From NCBI RefSeq assembly GCF_005502275.1, contig NZ_SWLZ01000004.1:1-64000 (forward strand): a stretch of 64,000 nucleotides of DNA, written 5' to 3'. The position numbers were made by a program, and so were the translations under genes. Under the pieces are notes generated by a model, which was given only the letters and a program-made list of their open reading frames with translations, was not told the origin of the DNA and made no database searches. Below, piece by piece: positions 8,120 through 17,684 of the stretch (positions are counted from its first letter, which is position 1; every line of letters begins with the position of its first letter). Source of the DNA: Robertmurraya siralis (GTDB lineage Bacteria > Bacillota > Bacilli > Bacillales > Cytobacillaceae).

Positions 8120-10012
8120 ATGGATCTGTTATCAATAAAAGACCCATCTTTTTTGAAAGCATTGTCTAATAAGGAACTAGAGAAGCTAAGCCAAGAAATT
8201 CGCGAGTTTTTAATTGAAAAGTTGTCGAAAACAGGAGGCCATATTGGCCCGAACCTTGGTGTTGTTGAACTTACGATTGCGTTGCATAAATGCTTTAATA
8301 GCCCAAAGGATAAAATTCTTTGGGATGTCGGCCATCAATCGTATGTTCATAAAATTCTTACAGGAAGAGCCGATCAATTTGACACATTAAGGCAGTATAA
8401 GGGGCTTTGTGGATTCCCAAAAATGGTTGAAAGTGAGCATGACGTATGGGAAACAGGCCATAGTTCTACATCATTGTCTGCAGCGATGGGAATGGCGATC
8501 GCTCGTGATTTAAAAAAGGAGAAGTCGTTCATTGTTCCCGTTATTGGAGATGGGGCACTTACAGGCGGGATGGCACTTGAGGCGTTAAATCATATTGGAC
8601 ACGAACGAAAAAATATGATCGTTGTTCTAAATGATAACGAAATGTCAATTGCTCCGAATGTTGGTGCGCTTCACAATGTGTTGGGACGACTTCGGACGGC
8701 AGGTAAATACCAATGGGCTAAAGACGAATTGGAGTACTTGTTGAAGAAAATTCCGGCTGTAGGTGGTAAGTTGGCGGCTACAGCGGAAAGAATAAAGGAC
8801 AGTTTAAAGTATTTGATCGTTTCGGGTGTGTTCTTTGAAGAGCTCGGTTTTACCTACTTAGGTCCAATTGATGGCCATAATTACGATGCATTATTAGAAA
8901 ACATTGCCTACGCGAAGAAAATGGATGGACCCGTTCTTCTCCATGTCATTACGAAAAAAGGAAAAGGTTATCAGCCGGCCGAAAATGATACGATCGGAAC
9001 ATGGCATGGTACCGGTGCTTACAAAATTGAAACGGGTGACTTTATTAAACCTGTTCAATCTCCTCCAGCATGGAGCAAACTTGTCAGTGAAACGGTGCGG
9101 AAAATCGCTCGTGAAGATGAGAGAGTTGTCGCGATTACCCCGGCGATGCCAGTTGGTTCTAAATTAGAAGGTTTTGCTGGCGAATTTCCCGAGCGCATGT
9201 ATGATGTTGGAATTGCTGAACAGCATGCAGCAACGATGGCAGCAGGATTGGCGACACAAAAAATGAAGCCGTTTCTAGCGATTTATTCCACGTTTTTGCA
9301 GCGTGCCTACGATCAGGTCGTACATGATATTTGTCGCCAAAACTTAAATGTCTTTATTGGAATTGACCGTGCTGGTTTAGTTGGGGCTGACGGAGAAACT
9401 CATCAAGGGGTATTTGATATTGCTTTTTTACGGCATGTACCTAATATGGTGCTAATGATGCCAAAGGATGAGAATGAAGGACAGCATCTTGTCCACACTG
9501 CATTAAAATACGATGATGGTCCAATTGCGATGAGATTCCCAAGAGGGAATGGCCTCGGAGTTCCTCTGGATGAAGAGCTGAAAGAAATACCGATTGGAAC
9601 ATGGGAAGTATTAAAAGAGGGGCTTGATGGAGCGATATTAACTTTTGGGACAACGATTCCAATGGCAATGAAGGCGGCAGAAATTCTTGAGAAACAGGGG
9701 GTTTCGATCAGGGTAATCAATGCACGTTTTATTAAGCCAATTGATGAAGAAATGCTTCTAGGTTTATTGGATGTAGATATGCCAATTCTTACAATCGAGG
9801 AAGCTGCCCTACAAGGTGGATTTGGTAGCTCGATTTTAGAATTTGCATCTGAAAAAGGATATCATCACGCTGAAATTGATCGCCTTGGCATTCCTGATCG
9901 ATTTATCGAACACGGAAGCGTGAATGAATTGCTAAATGAAATTGGCCTCACAACAGAAAATGTTGTCAATAAACTGCAGACGTTGGCAAGAAGAAAACAA
10001 AAGAGGGCCTAA
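8120..10012 (+). CDS. dxs: 1-deoxy-D-xylulose-5-phosphate synthase
   Basis: A 630-residue thiamine-diphosphate enzyme that condenses pyruvate with glyceraldehyde 3-phosphate, the entry step of the MEP isoprenoid pathway. Visible are [17 protein letters not shown], the ThDP-binding [18 protein letters not shown] with its downstream NDNEMSI, and the transketolase pyrimidine domain with [15 protein letters not shown]. The length is typical. The start has only a modest ribosome site (AAAGTGAGTGG). A tlyA-like gene follows after 6 bases. The unusually long upstream region holds an RNA candidate and a repeat element. Confidence 0.97.
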   Translation: MDLLSIKDPSFLKALSNKELEKLSQEIREFLIEKLSKTGGHIGPNLGVVELTIALHKCFNSPKDKILWDVGHQSYVHKILTGRADQFDTLRQYKGLCGFPKMVESEHDVWETGHSSTSLSAAMGMAIARDLKKEKSFIVPVIGDGALTGGMALEALNHIGHERKNMIVVLNDNEMSIAPNVGALHNVLGRLRTAGKYQWAKDELEYLLKKIPAVGGKLAATAERIKDSLKYLIVSGVFFEELGFTYLGPIDGHNYDALLENIAYAKKMDGPVLLHVITKKGKGYQPAENDTIGTWHGTGAYKIETGDFIKPVQSPPAWSKLVSETVRKIAREDERVVAITPAMPVGSKLEGFAGEFPERMYDVGIAEQHAATMAAGLATQKMKPFLAIYSTFLQRAYDQVVHDICRQNLNVFIGIDRAGLVGADGETHQGVFDIAFLRHVPNMVLMMPKDENEGQHLVHTALKYDDGPIAMRFPRGNGLGVPLDEELKEIPIGTWEVLKEGLDGAILTFGTTIPMAMKAAEILEKQGVSIRVINARFIKPIDEEMLLGLLDVDMPILTIEEAALQGGFGSSILEFASEKGYHHAEIDRLGIPDRFIEHGSVNELLNEIGLTTENVVNKLQTLARRKQKRA

Positions 10013-10018
10013 ACAAAA

Positions 10019-10852
10019 ATGAAAAAGGAACGGATAGACGTTTTACTAGTAGAACGGGGTTTAGTTGAAACGCGAGAAAAGGCAAAAAGAGCTATTATGG
10101 CTGGCCTTGTTTATAGTAATGAAGAACGGTTAGACAAGCCTGGGGAAAAAATTAGCATTGAGAGTCCGCTTACAGTGAAAGGAAATGTCCTTCCTTATGT
10201 AAGCCGTGGCGGATTAAAGCTCGAGAAAGCACTGAAAGAATTTGATTTAAATATTGAAGGCAAGGTACTGTTAGATATCGGTGCTTCAACTGGTGGTTTT
10301 ACAGACTGTGCCCTACAAAACGGGGCGAAAATGTCCTATGCTCTTGATGTAGGTTATAACCAGTTAGCGTGGAAGCTCAGACAGGACGAGAGAGTTATTG
10401 TCATGGAAAGAACTAATTTTCGTTACGTGACTCCAGCTGATCTGTCGGCTGAGCTCCCTAACTTTGCTTCAATAGATGTTTCATTTATATCATTGAAATT
10501 GATCTTTCCTGTGTTAAAAGCATTGCTTGTTCCGGGAAGTGATATTGTCGCATTAATTAAACCTCAATTTGAAGCAGGACGTGATCAGGTAGGAAAAAAA
10601 GGAATTGTTCGGGATCCGAAAGTACATGAAGAGGTTCTGGAAAAAATGATTGATTTCGTGTTAAAAGAAGGCTTCGATGTTAAAAATTTGTCTTTCTCTC
10701 CGATCACGGGAGGAGATGGAAATATTGAATTTCTTCTTCATCTTCAATGGAATGGTTCGAAGGTCATGGGAGAGAAGAATTTGCTTTATTTTCCATCAGA
10801 CATTGTGCGGAGCGCCCACGAACAATTGAAAAGAAAACAATCAGAGGAATAA
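10019..10852 (+). CDS. yqxC: TlyA-family rRNA 2'-O-methyltransferase
   Basis: A 277-residue protein with an N-terminal S4 RNA-binding domain (about 1-65, MKKERIDVLLVERGLVETRE) and an FtsJ-type SAM-dependent methyltransferase domain with motif I at LLDIGASTGGFTDCAL. Members of this family (TlyA; YqxC in B. subtilis) methylate ribosomal RNA ribose; older names call it hemolysin A. It sits between dxs and argR as in other bacilli. Its stop codon lies inside the stem of the terminator. Confidence 0.92.
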   Translation: MKKERIDVLLVERGLVETREKAKRAIMAGLVYSNEERLDKPGEKISIESPLTVKGNVLPYVSRGGLKLEKALKEFDLNIEGKVLLDIGASTGGFTDCALQNGAKMSYALDVGYNQLAWKLRQDERVIVMERTNFRYVTPADLSAELPNFASIDVSFISLKLIFPVLKALLVPGSDIVALIKPQFEAGRDQVGKKGIVRDPKVHEEVLEKMIDFVLKEGFDVKNLSFSPITGGDGNIEFLLHLQWNGSKVMGEKNLLYFPSDIVRSAHEQLKRKQSEE

Positions 10853-10874
10853 GCATAGGCTTATTCCTTTTTTG
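10845..10874 (+). terminator. Terminator after the tlyA-like gene
   Basis: A perfect 9-bp stem (GGAATAAGC with GCTTATTCC) with an ATAG loop is followed by six T. The gene's TAA is in the left arm. Confidence 0.9.
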
Positions 10875-11082
10875 CGTGAGTCATGAATATGGAAATTTCA
10901 GCAAAAAAATGATTGCTAAAGATGGAGAATGAAGAGGAATATCGTCGTCTAATCACGAATCATTATATGAAAAAGTATACATTTTCCTGTTTTTCAGCTA
11001 ACATATTATTGAATGATCTGTGCAATTATGAATGTAAAAGTATAACACCAATACACTGTATAAATTTCAGAGGTGATTTAAT

Positions 11083-11532
11083 ATGAATAAAGGACAACGA
11101 CATATTAAAATAAGGGAAATTATAACGAATAACGATATTGAAACACAGGACGAGCTTGTTGATGAATTAAAAATTGCAGGTTTTAATGTTACGCAGGCAA
11201 CTGTATCAAGAGATATTAAAGAGCTTCATTTAGTAAAGGTACCTCTTATGGATGGGCGTTATAAGTATAGTCTTCCAGCTGATCAACGCTTTAATCCTTT
11301 GCAAAAGTTGAAAAGAAATCTCATGGATGCATTTGTTCGTATCGATCAAGCGGGACATTTGCTTGTCATGAAGACGTTGCCCGGAAATGCGATGGCAATA
11401 GGGGCGTTAATTGATAATCTTGATTGGGAAGAGATTTTAGGAACAATTTGTGGGGATGATACGATTTTAATTATCTGTAAAACTCCGGTTGAGACAGAAA
11501 TCATACAGGCTCGTTTTCTTGAAATGCTGTAA
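11083..11532 (+). CDS. argR: Arginine repressor/activator ArgR (AhrC)
   Basis: A 149-residue ArgR. The N-terminal winged helix (about 1-70) contains [16 protein letters not shown], and the C-terminal hexamerisation and arginine-binding domain contains [29 protein letters not shown] split over residues about 102-130. It represses arginine biosynthesis and activates catabolism. AGAGGTGATT precedes the ATG. An AT-rich half-site (TGTATAAATTTCA, 11055-11070 area) just upstream may be an ARG box for autoregulation. It is located before recN, as is usual in bacilli. Confidence 0.95.
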   Translation: MNKGQRHIKIREIITNNDIETQDELVDELKIAGFNVTQATVSRDIKELHLVKVPLMDGRYKYSLPADQRFNPLQKLKRNLMDAFVRIDQAGHLLVMKTLPGNAMAIGALIDNLDWEEILGTICGDDTILIICKTPVETEIIQARFLEML

Positions 11533-11669
11533 CAATTTCTTTGTCCGGGATTCAAAATCTGATCATATTATTTAGGTTTATTTTAATTTTTTTAAAGAAT
11601 GAACGGAATCAACCGTAAATGTGAATCTGGACTAAAGTGAAGATGAATTTGATTTAGAGGTGACTATTC

Positions 11670-13361
11670 ATGCTCAGCGAGTTATCGATTAAAAATTTTG
11701 CTATAATTGAGGCTCTTTCGATTTCTTTTGACAAAGGGCTAACGGTTCTTTCTGGCGAAACAGGAGCAGGAAAATCAATTATTATTGATGCCATTCATTT
11801 GCTCGTTGGTGGCAGAGGTTCATCTGAATTTGTCCGCCATGGGGAAGAGAAAGCGGAAATTGAAGGGCTTTTCCAAATTGATCATGATTCACATCCATTA
11901 TTTCAAAAGGTGCAGGAGTTTGGCATCGAGATTGAAGACGGAATGATCATTCTTCGACGCGACATTTCAAAGAGTGGGAAAAGTATTTGCCGCATAAATG
12001 GGAAGCTAGTGACAATTTCCACACTGCGTGAAATCGGTGCGGCGCTTGTTGATATTCATGGTCAGCATGAGCACCAAGAATTAATGGATGAAACTCGTCA
12101 TTTATCCTTGCTTGATCAATTTGGTGGCAAGGAAATTGAGGACGTCTACCAAGAATATGTACATATTTATCAGCGATATGAAAAAACGCATAGGGCGCTA
12201 AAGCATTTGAGTGAAAATGAACAGCAGGTTGCACATCGTCTAGATTTAATTTCTTTTCAATTAGAGGAAATTCAAAAAGCGGATTTAAAGCTTCATGAAG
12301 ATGAAGAGCTGATCGAGGAAAGAAGGAAGCTGAGCAATTTTGAGAAGCTTCATGAAGCGTTGAATATAAGCTATTCAGCCTTACAGGGCGATAATAAAGG
12401 ACTCGATTGGCTTGGTCTTGCGATGAACCATTTGGAAGATGCAGCATCAATTGATCAACACTATAAAGAGGTATCTGATACGGTTTCTAATAGTTTTTAT
12501 GTACTCGAGGACATCATACGAACATTAAGAAATGAGCTTGATATCCTTGAATTTGATCCTGAACGATTGAGCAATATTGAGGAGAGACTTAATGAAATTA
12601 ATCAATTAAAACGTAAGTATGGAAAAACAATTGCCGAAATATTAGAGTATGCGGCCAAAATTGAGGAAGAGCTCGAGACACTGCAGAATAAAGAAACACA
12701 TATTGAGAAGTTGCAGCGGGAGCTTTCCATCATCCAGAAAGACCTGGCGATTGAAGCGCGTGAATTAAGTAAAATGAGACAAAAGCATGCTGGTCAACTA
12801 ACAAAATTGATTCATACTGAATTAAAAGAGCTTTACATGGAAAAAACAATATTTGAAGTTCGTTTTACAAGTGACTACGATAACTTTACGATAGCAGGTT
12901 CAGATAAAGTTGAATTTTACATTTCTACCAACCCGGGTGAACCATTAAAACCTCTTTCAAAAATAGCTTCAGGAGGAGAGTTATCGCGAATTATGCTTGC
13001 CTTAAAGAGCATCTTTTCAAAGCATCAGGGCATCACGTCGATTATTTTCGACGAAGTCGATACGGGAGTCAGTGGTCGGGTAGCACAAGCGATTGCTGAA
13101 AAAATATATCATGTGTCTGTTGACTCGCAAGTTCTGTGTATTTCTCACCTTCCTCAAGTAGCAGCAATGGCCGATACCCACTTATTTATTGCGAAAAAAA
13201 TTACGGATGGTCGGACAAGGACTTCCGTAAAAATTTTGGGTGACGACGAAAAAATTCACGAAATTGGCAGAATGATTTCAGGGGTGGAGATAACCGATTT
13301 AACGAAGGAGCATGCAAAAGAACTGCTTCATTTAGCGAAAGAGATTAAAATAACACAATGA
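11670..13361 (+). CDS. recN: DNA repair ATPase RecN
   Basis: A 563-residue SMC-like protein that gathers DNA ends early in double-strand break repair. The Walker A motif GETGAGKS is at residues 29-36, the central part (about 150-390) is coiled coil, and the C-terminal ATPase lobe holds the signature ASGGELSRIMLALK and Walker B IIFDEVDTGVSG. Length is close to that of B. subtilis RecN. A strong hairpin follows the stop. No LexA box was confidently seen in the 137-base upstream gap. Confidence 0.96.
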   Translation: MLSELSIKNFAIIEALSISFDKGLTVLSGETGAGKSIIIDAIHLLVGGRGSSEFVRHGEEKAEIEGLFQIDHDSHPLFQKVQEFGIEIEDGMIILRRDISKSGKSICRINGKLVTISTLREIGAALVDIHGQHEHQELMDETRHLSLLDQFGGKEIEDVYQEYVHIYQRYEKTHRALKHLSENEQQVAHRLDLISFQLEEIQKADLKLHEDEELIEERRKLSNFEKLHEALNISYSALQGDNKGLDWLGLAMNHLEDAASIDQHYKEVSDTVSNSFYVLEDIIRTLRNELDILEFDPERLSNIEERLNEINQLKRKYGKTIAEILEYAAKIEEELETLQNKETHIEKLQRELSIIQKDLAIEARELSKMRQKHAGQLTKLIHTELKELYMEKTIFEVRFTSDYDNFTIAGSDKVEFYISTNPGEPLKPLSKIASGGELSRIMLALKSIFSKHQGITSIIFDEVDTGVSGRVAQAIAEKIYHVSVDSQVLCISHLPQVAAMADTHLFIAKKITDGRTRTSVKILGDDEKIHEIGRMISGVEITDLTKEHAKELLHLAKEIKITQ

Positions 13362-13399
13362 GGCTATCCATATTTGGATAGCCTTACTTCTTTACTTCT
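13362..13399 (+). terminator. recN terminator
   Basis: A perfect 9-bp stem, GGCTATCCA with TGGATAGCC, with a TATT loop, then a T-rich tract. It starts one base after the stop. Confidence 0.85.
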
Positions 13400-13469
13400 T
13401 ATCAAAAATGCATTGGCTACAGCGTTGTCATACAAGCAACTCATTAATACGCAATGTCCTTAAAGAAGC

Positions 13470-13500
13470 AGTATAACGATTCGAAATAAAGTAAATACTG
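13470..13500 (+). promoter_or_regulatory. Possible sigma-G/sigma-F type promoter of spoIVB
   Basis: AGTATA (13470-13475), an 18-base spacer and AATACTG (13494-13500) resemble the forespore consensus TGAATA/CATACTA. It lies about 215 bases upstream of spoIVB, a gene known to be forespore-expressed. A terminator-like hairpin lies between it and the gene, which weakens the case. Confidence 0.3.
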
Positions 13501-13588
13501 TTGTTGATAAATTGTTAAGCAAACCTGTAAACAATCACCACTTAAAGGATTATCTTACTCAAAAATTCTAAAAGCGCCCAAGTTCCAT

Positions 13589-13617
13589 TACTATCCATTC
13601 TGGGTAGCTTTTTTATC
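13589..13617 (+). terminator. Orphan terminator-like hairpin upstream of spoIVB
   Basis: CTATCCA pairs with TGGGTAG (one G-T pair) and is followed by CTTTTTTAT. No gene ends here; the stem resembles that of the recN terminator. It may back up recN termination. Confidence 0.5.
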
Positions 13618-13714
13618 TCTCTAGCGGTTATAAATGCGTCTAAAGGAGGCAAAATTAAAGGTGTAGCCATTTTAGAGTAAGTGTGTGTGTGGACTAGAAG
13701 CGAGGAGAGTGAAG

Positions 13715-15007
13715 ATGTTGAATTTTGAACTTCTTAGAAAAATAATTGGTGGAATTCTCCTTGTTTCAATTGTTGCTCTTGGGTTTTCGAAACCTGTGCA
13801 ACAGTATATTCAATTCCCAAAGGAAGTAACGCTTTTTGAAGGGCAAGAATTTTCTTTTCAGAAATCCCGCCCAGTGTCAGCAGAAATGAATAGCTCAAAC
13901 CTTAGTGTTTCAGTCGATGATGAAGAAAATACAGTTTCATTAAATGCAAACAAATACGGAAAAAATGAGATGCTGTTAGAATTAGCGGGTTTTCCAATTA
14001 AAAAGGTCGATGTCAATGTTCTAAAGGATTTTAAGGTAATTCCAGGTGGCCAATCTATCGGAGTTAAGTTAAATACAGTTGGGGTCCTGGTAGTAGGACA
14101 CCATCAGGTCAATACAAATGAAGGAAAGCAATCACCGGGAGAGGAAGCGGGAATAAAAGTCGGCGATATTATTACAAAGATTAACGGGAAACAGATTGAG
14201 AAAATGTCCGACGTTGCCCCTTTTGTTCAAGAGGCCGGAGAATCGGGAACACCGTTGAAGGTTGAGATCAGTCGTGAAAGTGGAAAAGTAACAACAGAAC
14301 TAAAACCGCAAAAGGAAAAAGATGAAGATAAGTTTAAGCTTGGTCTCTATATTCGAGATTCAGCAGCAGGAATAGGAACGATGACGTTCTATCATCCGCA
14401 AAGTAAAAAATACGGTGCTTTAGGGCACGTCATTTCTGATATGGATACAAAAAAGCCAATTGTTGTAGAAGACGGGCAAATTGTTCGTTCAACTGTAACA
14501 TCCATTGAAAAAGGAAGCAATGGAGACCCTGGAGAAAAATTAGCTAGGTTCTCTTCAGATAAAGAGGTAATTGGAAATATCCAACGAAATAGCCCATTCG
14601 GAATATTTGGGAAGCTAAATCGTGACATAGAGAACGGGGTTATGGATAAAGCTTTGCCAATCGCTCTTTCCCATCAAGTTAAGGAAGGTCCGGCACAGAT
14701 ACTGACAGTCGTCGATAATGATGAAGTTAAACTTTTTGATATCGAAATTGTCAGTACAATCCCGCAAAAATTTCCTGCCACGAAAGGAATGGTCTTAAAA
14801 GTTACAGATAAAGAATTGCTTGATAAGACAGGCGGAATCGTTCAAGGGATGTCGGGAAGCCCAATCATTCAAGATGGAAAAGTAGTTGGAGCAGTTACTC
14901 ATGTATTTGTTAATGATCCAACTTCAGGTTATGGAGTTCATATTGAGTGGATGCTTAATGAAGCAGGGATCGATATTTATGAAAAGGAAGAGGAAAAAGC
15001 AAGTTAA
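13715..15007 (+). CDS. spoIVB: SpoIVB sporulation signalling serine peptidase
   Basis: A 430-residue forespore-secreted peptidase that triggers pro-sigma-K processing by cleaving SpoIVFA. It has one N-terminal membrane segment (about 7-22), a PDZ domain (about 120-210, with [17 protein letters not shown]) and a SpoIVB/S55 peptidase domain with the histidine region [12 protein letters not shown] and GMSGSPI at residues 379-385, including Ser380 and Ser382. The ATG at 13715 is preceded by GAGGAGAG; the open frame extends upstream to 13685 without support. It lies next to spo0A, the standard order. Confidence 0.95.
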   Translation: MLNFELLRKIIGGILLVSIVALGFSKPVQQYIQFPKEVTLFEGQEFSFQKSRPVSAEMNSSNLSVSVDDEENTVSLNANKYGKNEMLLELAGFPIKKVDVNVLKDFKVIPGGQSIGVKLNTVGVLVVGHHQVNTNEGKQSPGEEAGIKVGDIITKINGKQIEKMSDVAPFVQEAGESGTPLKVEISRESGKVTTELKPQKEKDEDKFKLGLYIRDSAAGIGTMTFYHPQSKKYGALGHVISDMDTKKPIVVEDGQIVRSTVTSIEKGSNGDPGEKLARFSSDKEVIGNIQRNSPFGIFGKLNRDIENGVMDKALPIALSHQVKEGPAQILTVVDNDEVKLFDIEIVSTIPQKFPATKGMVLKVTDKELLDKTGGIVQGMSGSPIIQDGKVVGAVTHVFVNDPTSGYGVHIEWMLNEAGIDIYEKEEEKAS

Positions 15008-15083
15008 ATTATTACCTTCTGGAGGTGGAATTTTCCGCCTCCTTCTTCTTTTTTCATGATAATATGGAAGAAAATAAAGATTT

Positions 15084-15222
15084 TTCGACAAAGTCATCAC
15101 ACAAAAAAAATCAAGTGACGAAACTAGTCGAAAATAAGAGAAAATAGGAGAAAATAGAAGAATTACTACATTTTTGCAGAAAAAATAAAAAAAGAAAAGG
15201 ATTTTTATTGGCTTTGTCGAAT
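15084..15222 (+). promoter_or_regulatory. spo0A control region: 0A boxes and sigma-H promoter
   Basis: Two perfect 0A boxes (TGTCGAA) are present: TTCGACA at 15084-15090 on the minus strand and TGTCGAA at 15215-15221; a near match AGTCGAA is at 15126-15132. A sigma-H type promoter has AGGATTT at 15198-15204 and GTCGAAT at 15216-15222, so the second box overlaps the -10 element. This is the arrangement expected for autoregulated spo0A expression from its Ps promoter. Confidence 0.7.
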
Positions 15223-15296
15223 TGAATATTTAGAATAAAGATATAAGAATCAAATTTAAGAGACGAGAAACTTAAGGATCGAGGAGGAAACTGTAA

Positions 15297-16094
15297 GTGA
15301 AGAAAATTAAAGTTTGTGTAGTTGATGACAATCGAGAACTAGTGGGTCTATTAGAAGATTATATTTCTTCTCAGGAAGACATGGAAGTTGTAGGTGTGGC
15401 CCATAATGGACAGGAGTGCCTGGAGGTATTGCAGGAAACTGACCCAGATGTTCTTGTTTTAGATATTATTATGCCGCATTTAGATGGATTAGCAGTACTG
15501 GAAAGGTTAAGGGAGATGAAAAAGAACCATCTTCCAAATGTTATTATGTTAACGGCATTTGGCCAAGAAGATGTGACGAAAAAAGCAGTTGAGTTAGGTG
15601 CATCTTACTTCATTTTAAAACCTTTTGATTTAGAGCATTTAGGCAATCATATTCGTCAGGTAAGCGGGAAAGAAGCGCCTGTTATGAGAAAATCATCAGG
15701 ATTAGCGAGTGCTGTTAGACCAGTTGTGGAGGAAAAACCAAGAAACCTTGATGCTAGTATTACAAGCATAATTCATGAAATTGGTGTCCCAGCTCATATT
15801 AAAGGCTATTTATATTTAAGAGAAGCTATTTCCATGGTCTATAATGACATAGAATTATTGGGATCGATTACAAAAGTTTTATATCCCGATATTGCCAAAA
15901 AATATAACACTACAGCTAGCCGCGTTGAGCGCGCTATTCGTCATGCCATTGAAGTGGCATGGAGTCGTGGCAATATTGATTCTATTTCATCCTTATTTGG
16001 TTATACCGTATCTATGTCCAAAGCAAAGCCAACGAATAGCGAATTTATCGCGATGGTGGCAGATAAGCTTCGTTTAGAGCATAAGGCTTCTTGA
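15297..16094 (+). CDS. spo0A: Sporulation master regulator Spo0A
   Basis: A 265-residue response regulator. The receiver domain (1-125) has DD at 10-11, the phospho-acceptor Asp56 in VLDIIMP and the conserved Lys in ILKPFD. The effector domain (about 150-265) has the recognition helix region [20 protein letters not shown]. Phosphorylated by the phosphorelay, it binds 0A boxes and starts sporulation. The GTG start has GAGGAGG 9 bases upstream. Sigma-H promoter and 0A boxes are visible upstream. Confidence 0.98.
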   Translation: MKKIKVCVVDDNRELVGLLEDYISSQEDMEVVGVAHNGQECLEVLQETDPDVLVLDIIMPHLDGLAVLERLREMKKNHLPNVIMLTAFGQEDVTKKAVELGASYFILKPFDLEHLGNHIRQVSGKEAPVMRKSSGLASAVRPVVEEKPRNLDASITSIIHEIGVPAHIKGYLYLREAISMVYNDIELLGSITKVLYPDIAKKYNTTASRVERAIRHAIEVAWSRGNIDSISSLFGYTVSMSKAKPTNSEFIAMVADKLRLEHKAS

Positions 16095-16107
16095 AAGGGA
16101 AAGGACT

Positions 16108-16140
16108 AAATAAAAGACGTCGAAAGGGCGTCTTTTATTT
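16108..16140 (+). terminator. spo0A terminator
   Basis: A 12-bp stem (AAATAAAAGACG with CGTCTTTTATTT) around a 9-base loop; the T-rich right arm gives the tract. Symmetric, so it may work in both directions. Confidence 0.8.
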
Positions 16141-16162
16141 CTGATTAGGAGGTTGAAGAAAC

Positions 16163-16891
16163 TTGACACTTATTTTTGCCCACCGTGGTTATTCTGCAAA
16201 ATATCCTGAGAATACGATGAAAGCTTTTAAGGAAGCGGAAAATGCAGGTGCTGATGGAATCGAATTAGATGTCCAATTAACAAAAGACAATGAGATCGTT
16301 GTCATTCATGATGATAAAGTCGATCGTACGACAAATGGGAGCGGTTTTGTGAAAGATTTTTCCTTCGCAGAATTGCGGAGACTTGATGCAAGCTATAAGC
16401 ACAAAACAATTCTAAAAAAAGAGCCGGTCCCTTCTTTAAAAGAGGTGCTTGCGTGGCTGCAGACGAATCAACTTCAGTGCAATATTGAAATTAAAAGCAG
16501 TGCGGAATCATACATGAAAATAGAGGAGCCGCTTATTGAGCTTATTCGTGAATTTGCTTTAACAGAGCGAGTGATCATTTCTTCATTTAATCACTATAGT
16601 ATCGTTTACTGCTATCGCCTTGCACCTGAAATAGAGATTGCTCCCTTATATCATGAGGGACTCTACATGCCCTGGGTCTATGCACGGTCGATTAAAGCGA
16701 AGGGAATGCACCCTAATTTCCGAGTCGTTCCTAATGAAATCATTAAAGCTTCTCTTGAGTTTGGTATTGAAGTGAGACCTTATACTGTCAATAAAGAACA
16801 GGAGATGAGGAGACTCTTTGATATTGGCTGCACTGCATTTATTACAGATGATCCAGTAAAGGCGATTAAAATTAGAAAAGAATACAGCTAA
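16163..16891 (+). CDS. yqiK: Glycerophosphodiester phosphodiesterase family protein
   Basis: A 242-residue single-domain GDPD. The active-site start is HRGYSAKYPENTMKAF, with GADGIELDVQLTKDNEIVVI and HDDKVDRTT following; the conserved C-terminal strand is VRPYTVN. It hydrolyses glycerophosphodiesters to glycerol 3-phosphate and alcohol. No signal peptide, so it is likely cytoplasmic. The TTG start is supported by AGGAGG at normal spacing. It corresponds by position to B. subtilis yqiK downstream of spo0A. Confidence 0.92.
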   Translation: MTLIFAHRGYSAKYPENTMKAFKEAENAGADGIELDVQLTKDNEIVVIHDDKVDRTTNGSGFVKDFSFAELRRLDASYKHKTILKKEPVPSLKEVLAWLQTNQLQCNIEIKSSAESYMKIEEPLIELIREFALTERVIISSFNHYSIVYCYRLAPEIEIAPLYHEGLYMPWVYARSIKAKGMHPNFRVVPNEIIKASLEFGIEVRPYTVNKEQEMRRLFDIGCTAFITDDPVKAIKIRKEYS

Positions 16892-16906
16892 ATTTAATAT
16901 CTATTG

Positions 16907-16943
16907 AGAAAGGCATCCCCAAACCTTTTGCGGATGCCTTTCT
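16907..16943 (+). terminator. Terminator of the GDPD gene
   Basis: A 12-bp stem, AGAAAGGCATCC with GGATGCCTTTCT, around a 13-base loop. The T tract is weak. Confidence 0.7.
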
Positions 16944-17148
16944 GAGCGATTAAAATGTCGAACACGTACAGCTAAAATGCTTAACAAGTGAGGGATATGC
17001 TACTAAGAGAACTTCTTTCGTTATCGGCAGAAAACTGATGCTAATACGGTCATGGTACGGAGCAAAGCTACTTTCATTAATCGTCTACCGGAACAAATTT
17101 GAACCAGTTCTAAACAGTCGCCGCCCTTATAGTTGAAAGATTGTTAAA

Positions 17149-17400
17149 CTAAAGTTTTTTATCCAATTTAAAGCGATTCTGGACTTTATTTTTCTTTCGA
17201 TCACGATGAAGGATAAATCCTCCGATGAAGGCTAATCCAGCTAAAAACAATAATAATCCGGAAATAAATTGCAGCCATAATAAAGAGGAAGTAAACGGTC
17301 CAATTGTAATTCCAAAGACCATATCCCGCATCATTTTAATTCCGTATGCCGCAATGATTCCAGGTATTACTAAAATTAGTAAAGCTATAATCCGAATCAT
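17149..17400 (-). CDS. yqzF: DUF2627 small membrane protein (YqzF-like)
   Basis: An 83-residue protein with two hydrophobic segments (about 2-20 and 38-62) and a basic C-terminus (HRDRKKNKVQNRFKLDKKL). It matches the DUF2627/YqzF family by sequence feel and by its place between the GDPD gene and bkdR. I start it at ATG 17400 (MIRIIALL) because GAGG is 7 bases upstream; ATG 17412 and longer forms are possible. Its function is unknown. Confidence 0.75.
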   Translation of the reverse strand: MIRIIALLILVIPGIIAAYGIKMMRDMVFGITIGPFTSSLLWLQFISGLLLFLAGLAFIGGFILHRDRKKNKVQNRFKLDKKL

Positions 17401-17509
17401 AAAAATCCTCATTTCTATTTGATCTCCTATATTATAACATGCTTTTGCGATACAAGTATGTCGTCCTCCTGACATTCTCGCAGTTCCTTTTCAAAACATT
17501 TTTTTATTT

Positions 17510-17562
17510 GGCTTTGTTCAATAGAATTGGTGTTAAAATGAGCCCAAAGTCAACAGCGACCT
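17510..17562. repeat. Short inverted-repeat element (copy 2, internally deleted)
   Basis: GGCTTTGTTCAATAGAATTG at the left matches the family left end, and AATGAGCCCAAAGTCAACAG matches the family right arm. The middle is missing. It lies in the gap between yqzF and bkdR. Confidence 0.45.
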
Positions 17563-17684
17563 AAACAAAAAACATATTCTAAAAAAATTTGTCATTGAAA
17601 CCGTTTAACACTAAAATAGACTTATGTGCAAAAAAATTCATTGTTTATGAAAAATTTTTCTTGCAAGAAGGTAGGGGAGATCAT

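Noticed and set aside
10922-11086. 54-codon plus-strand frame before argR
   Set aside because: No properly spaced ribosome site, low-complexity translation, and it runs into the argR start region.
13681-13692. GT dinucleotide run before spoIVB
   Set aside because: Only six units long and outside the ribosome site; probably not a phase-variable tract.
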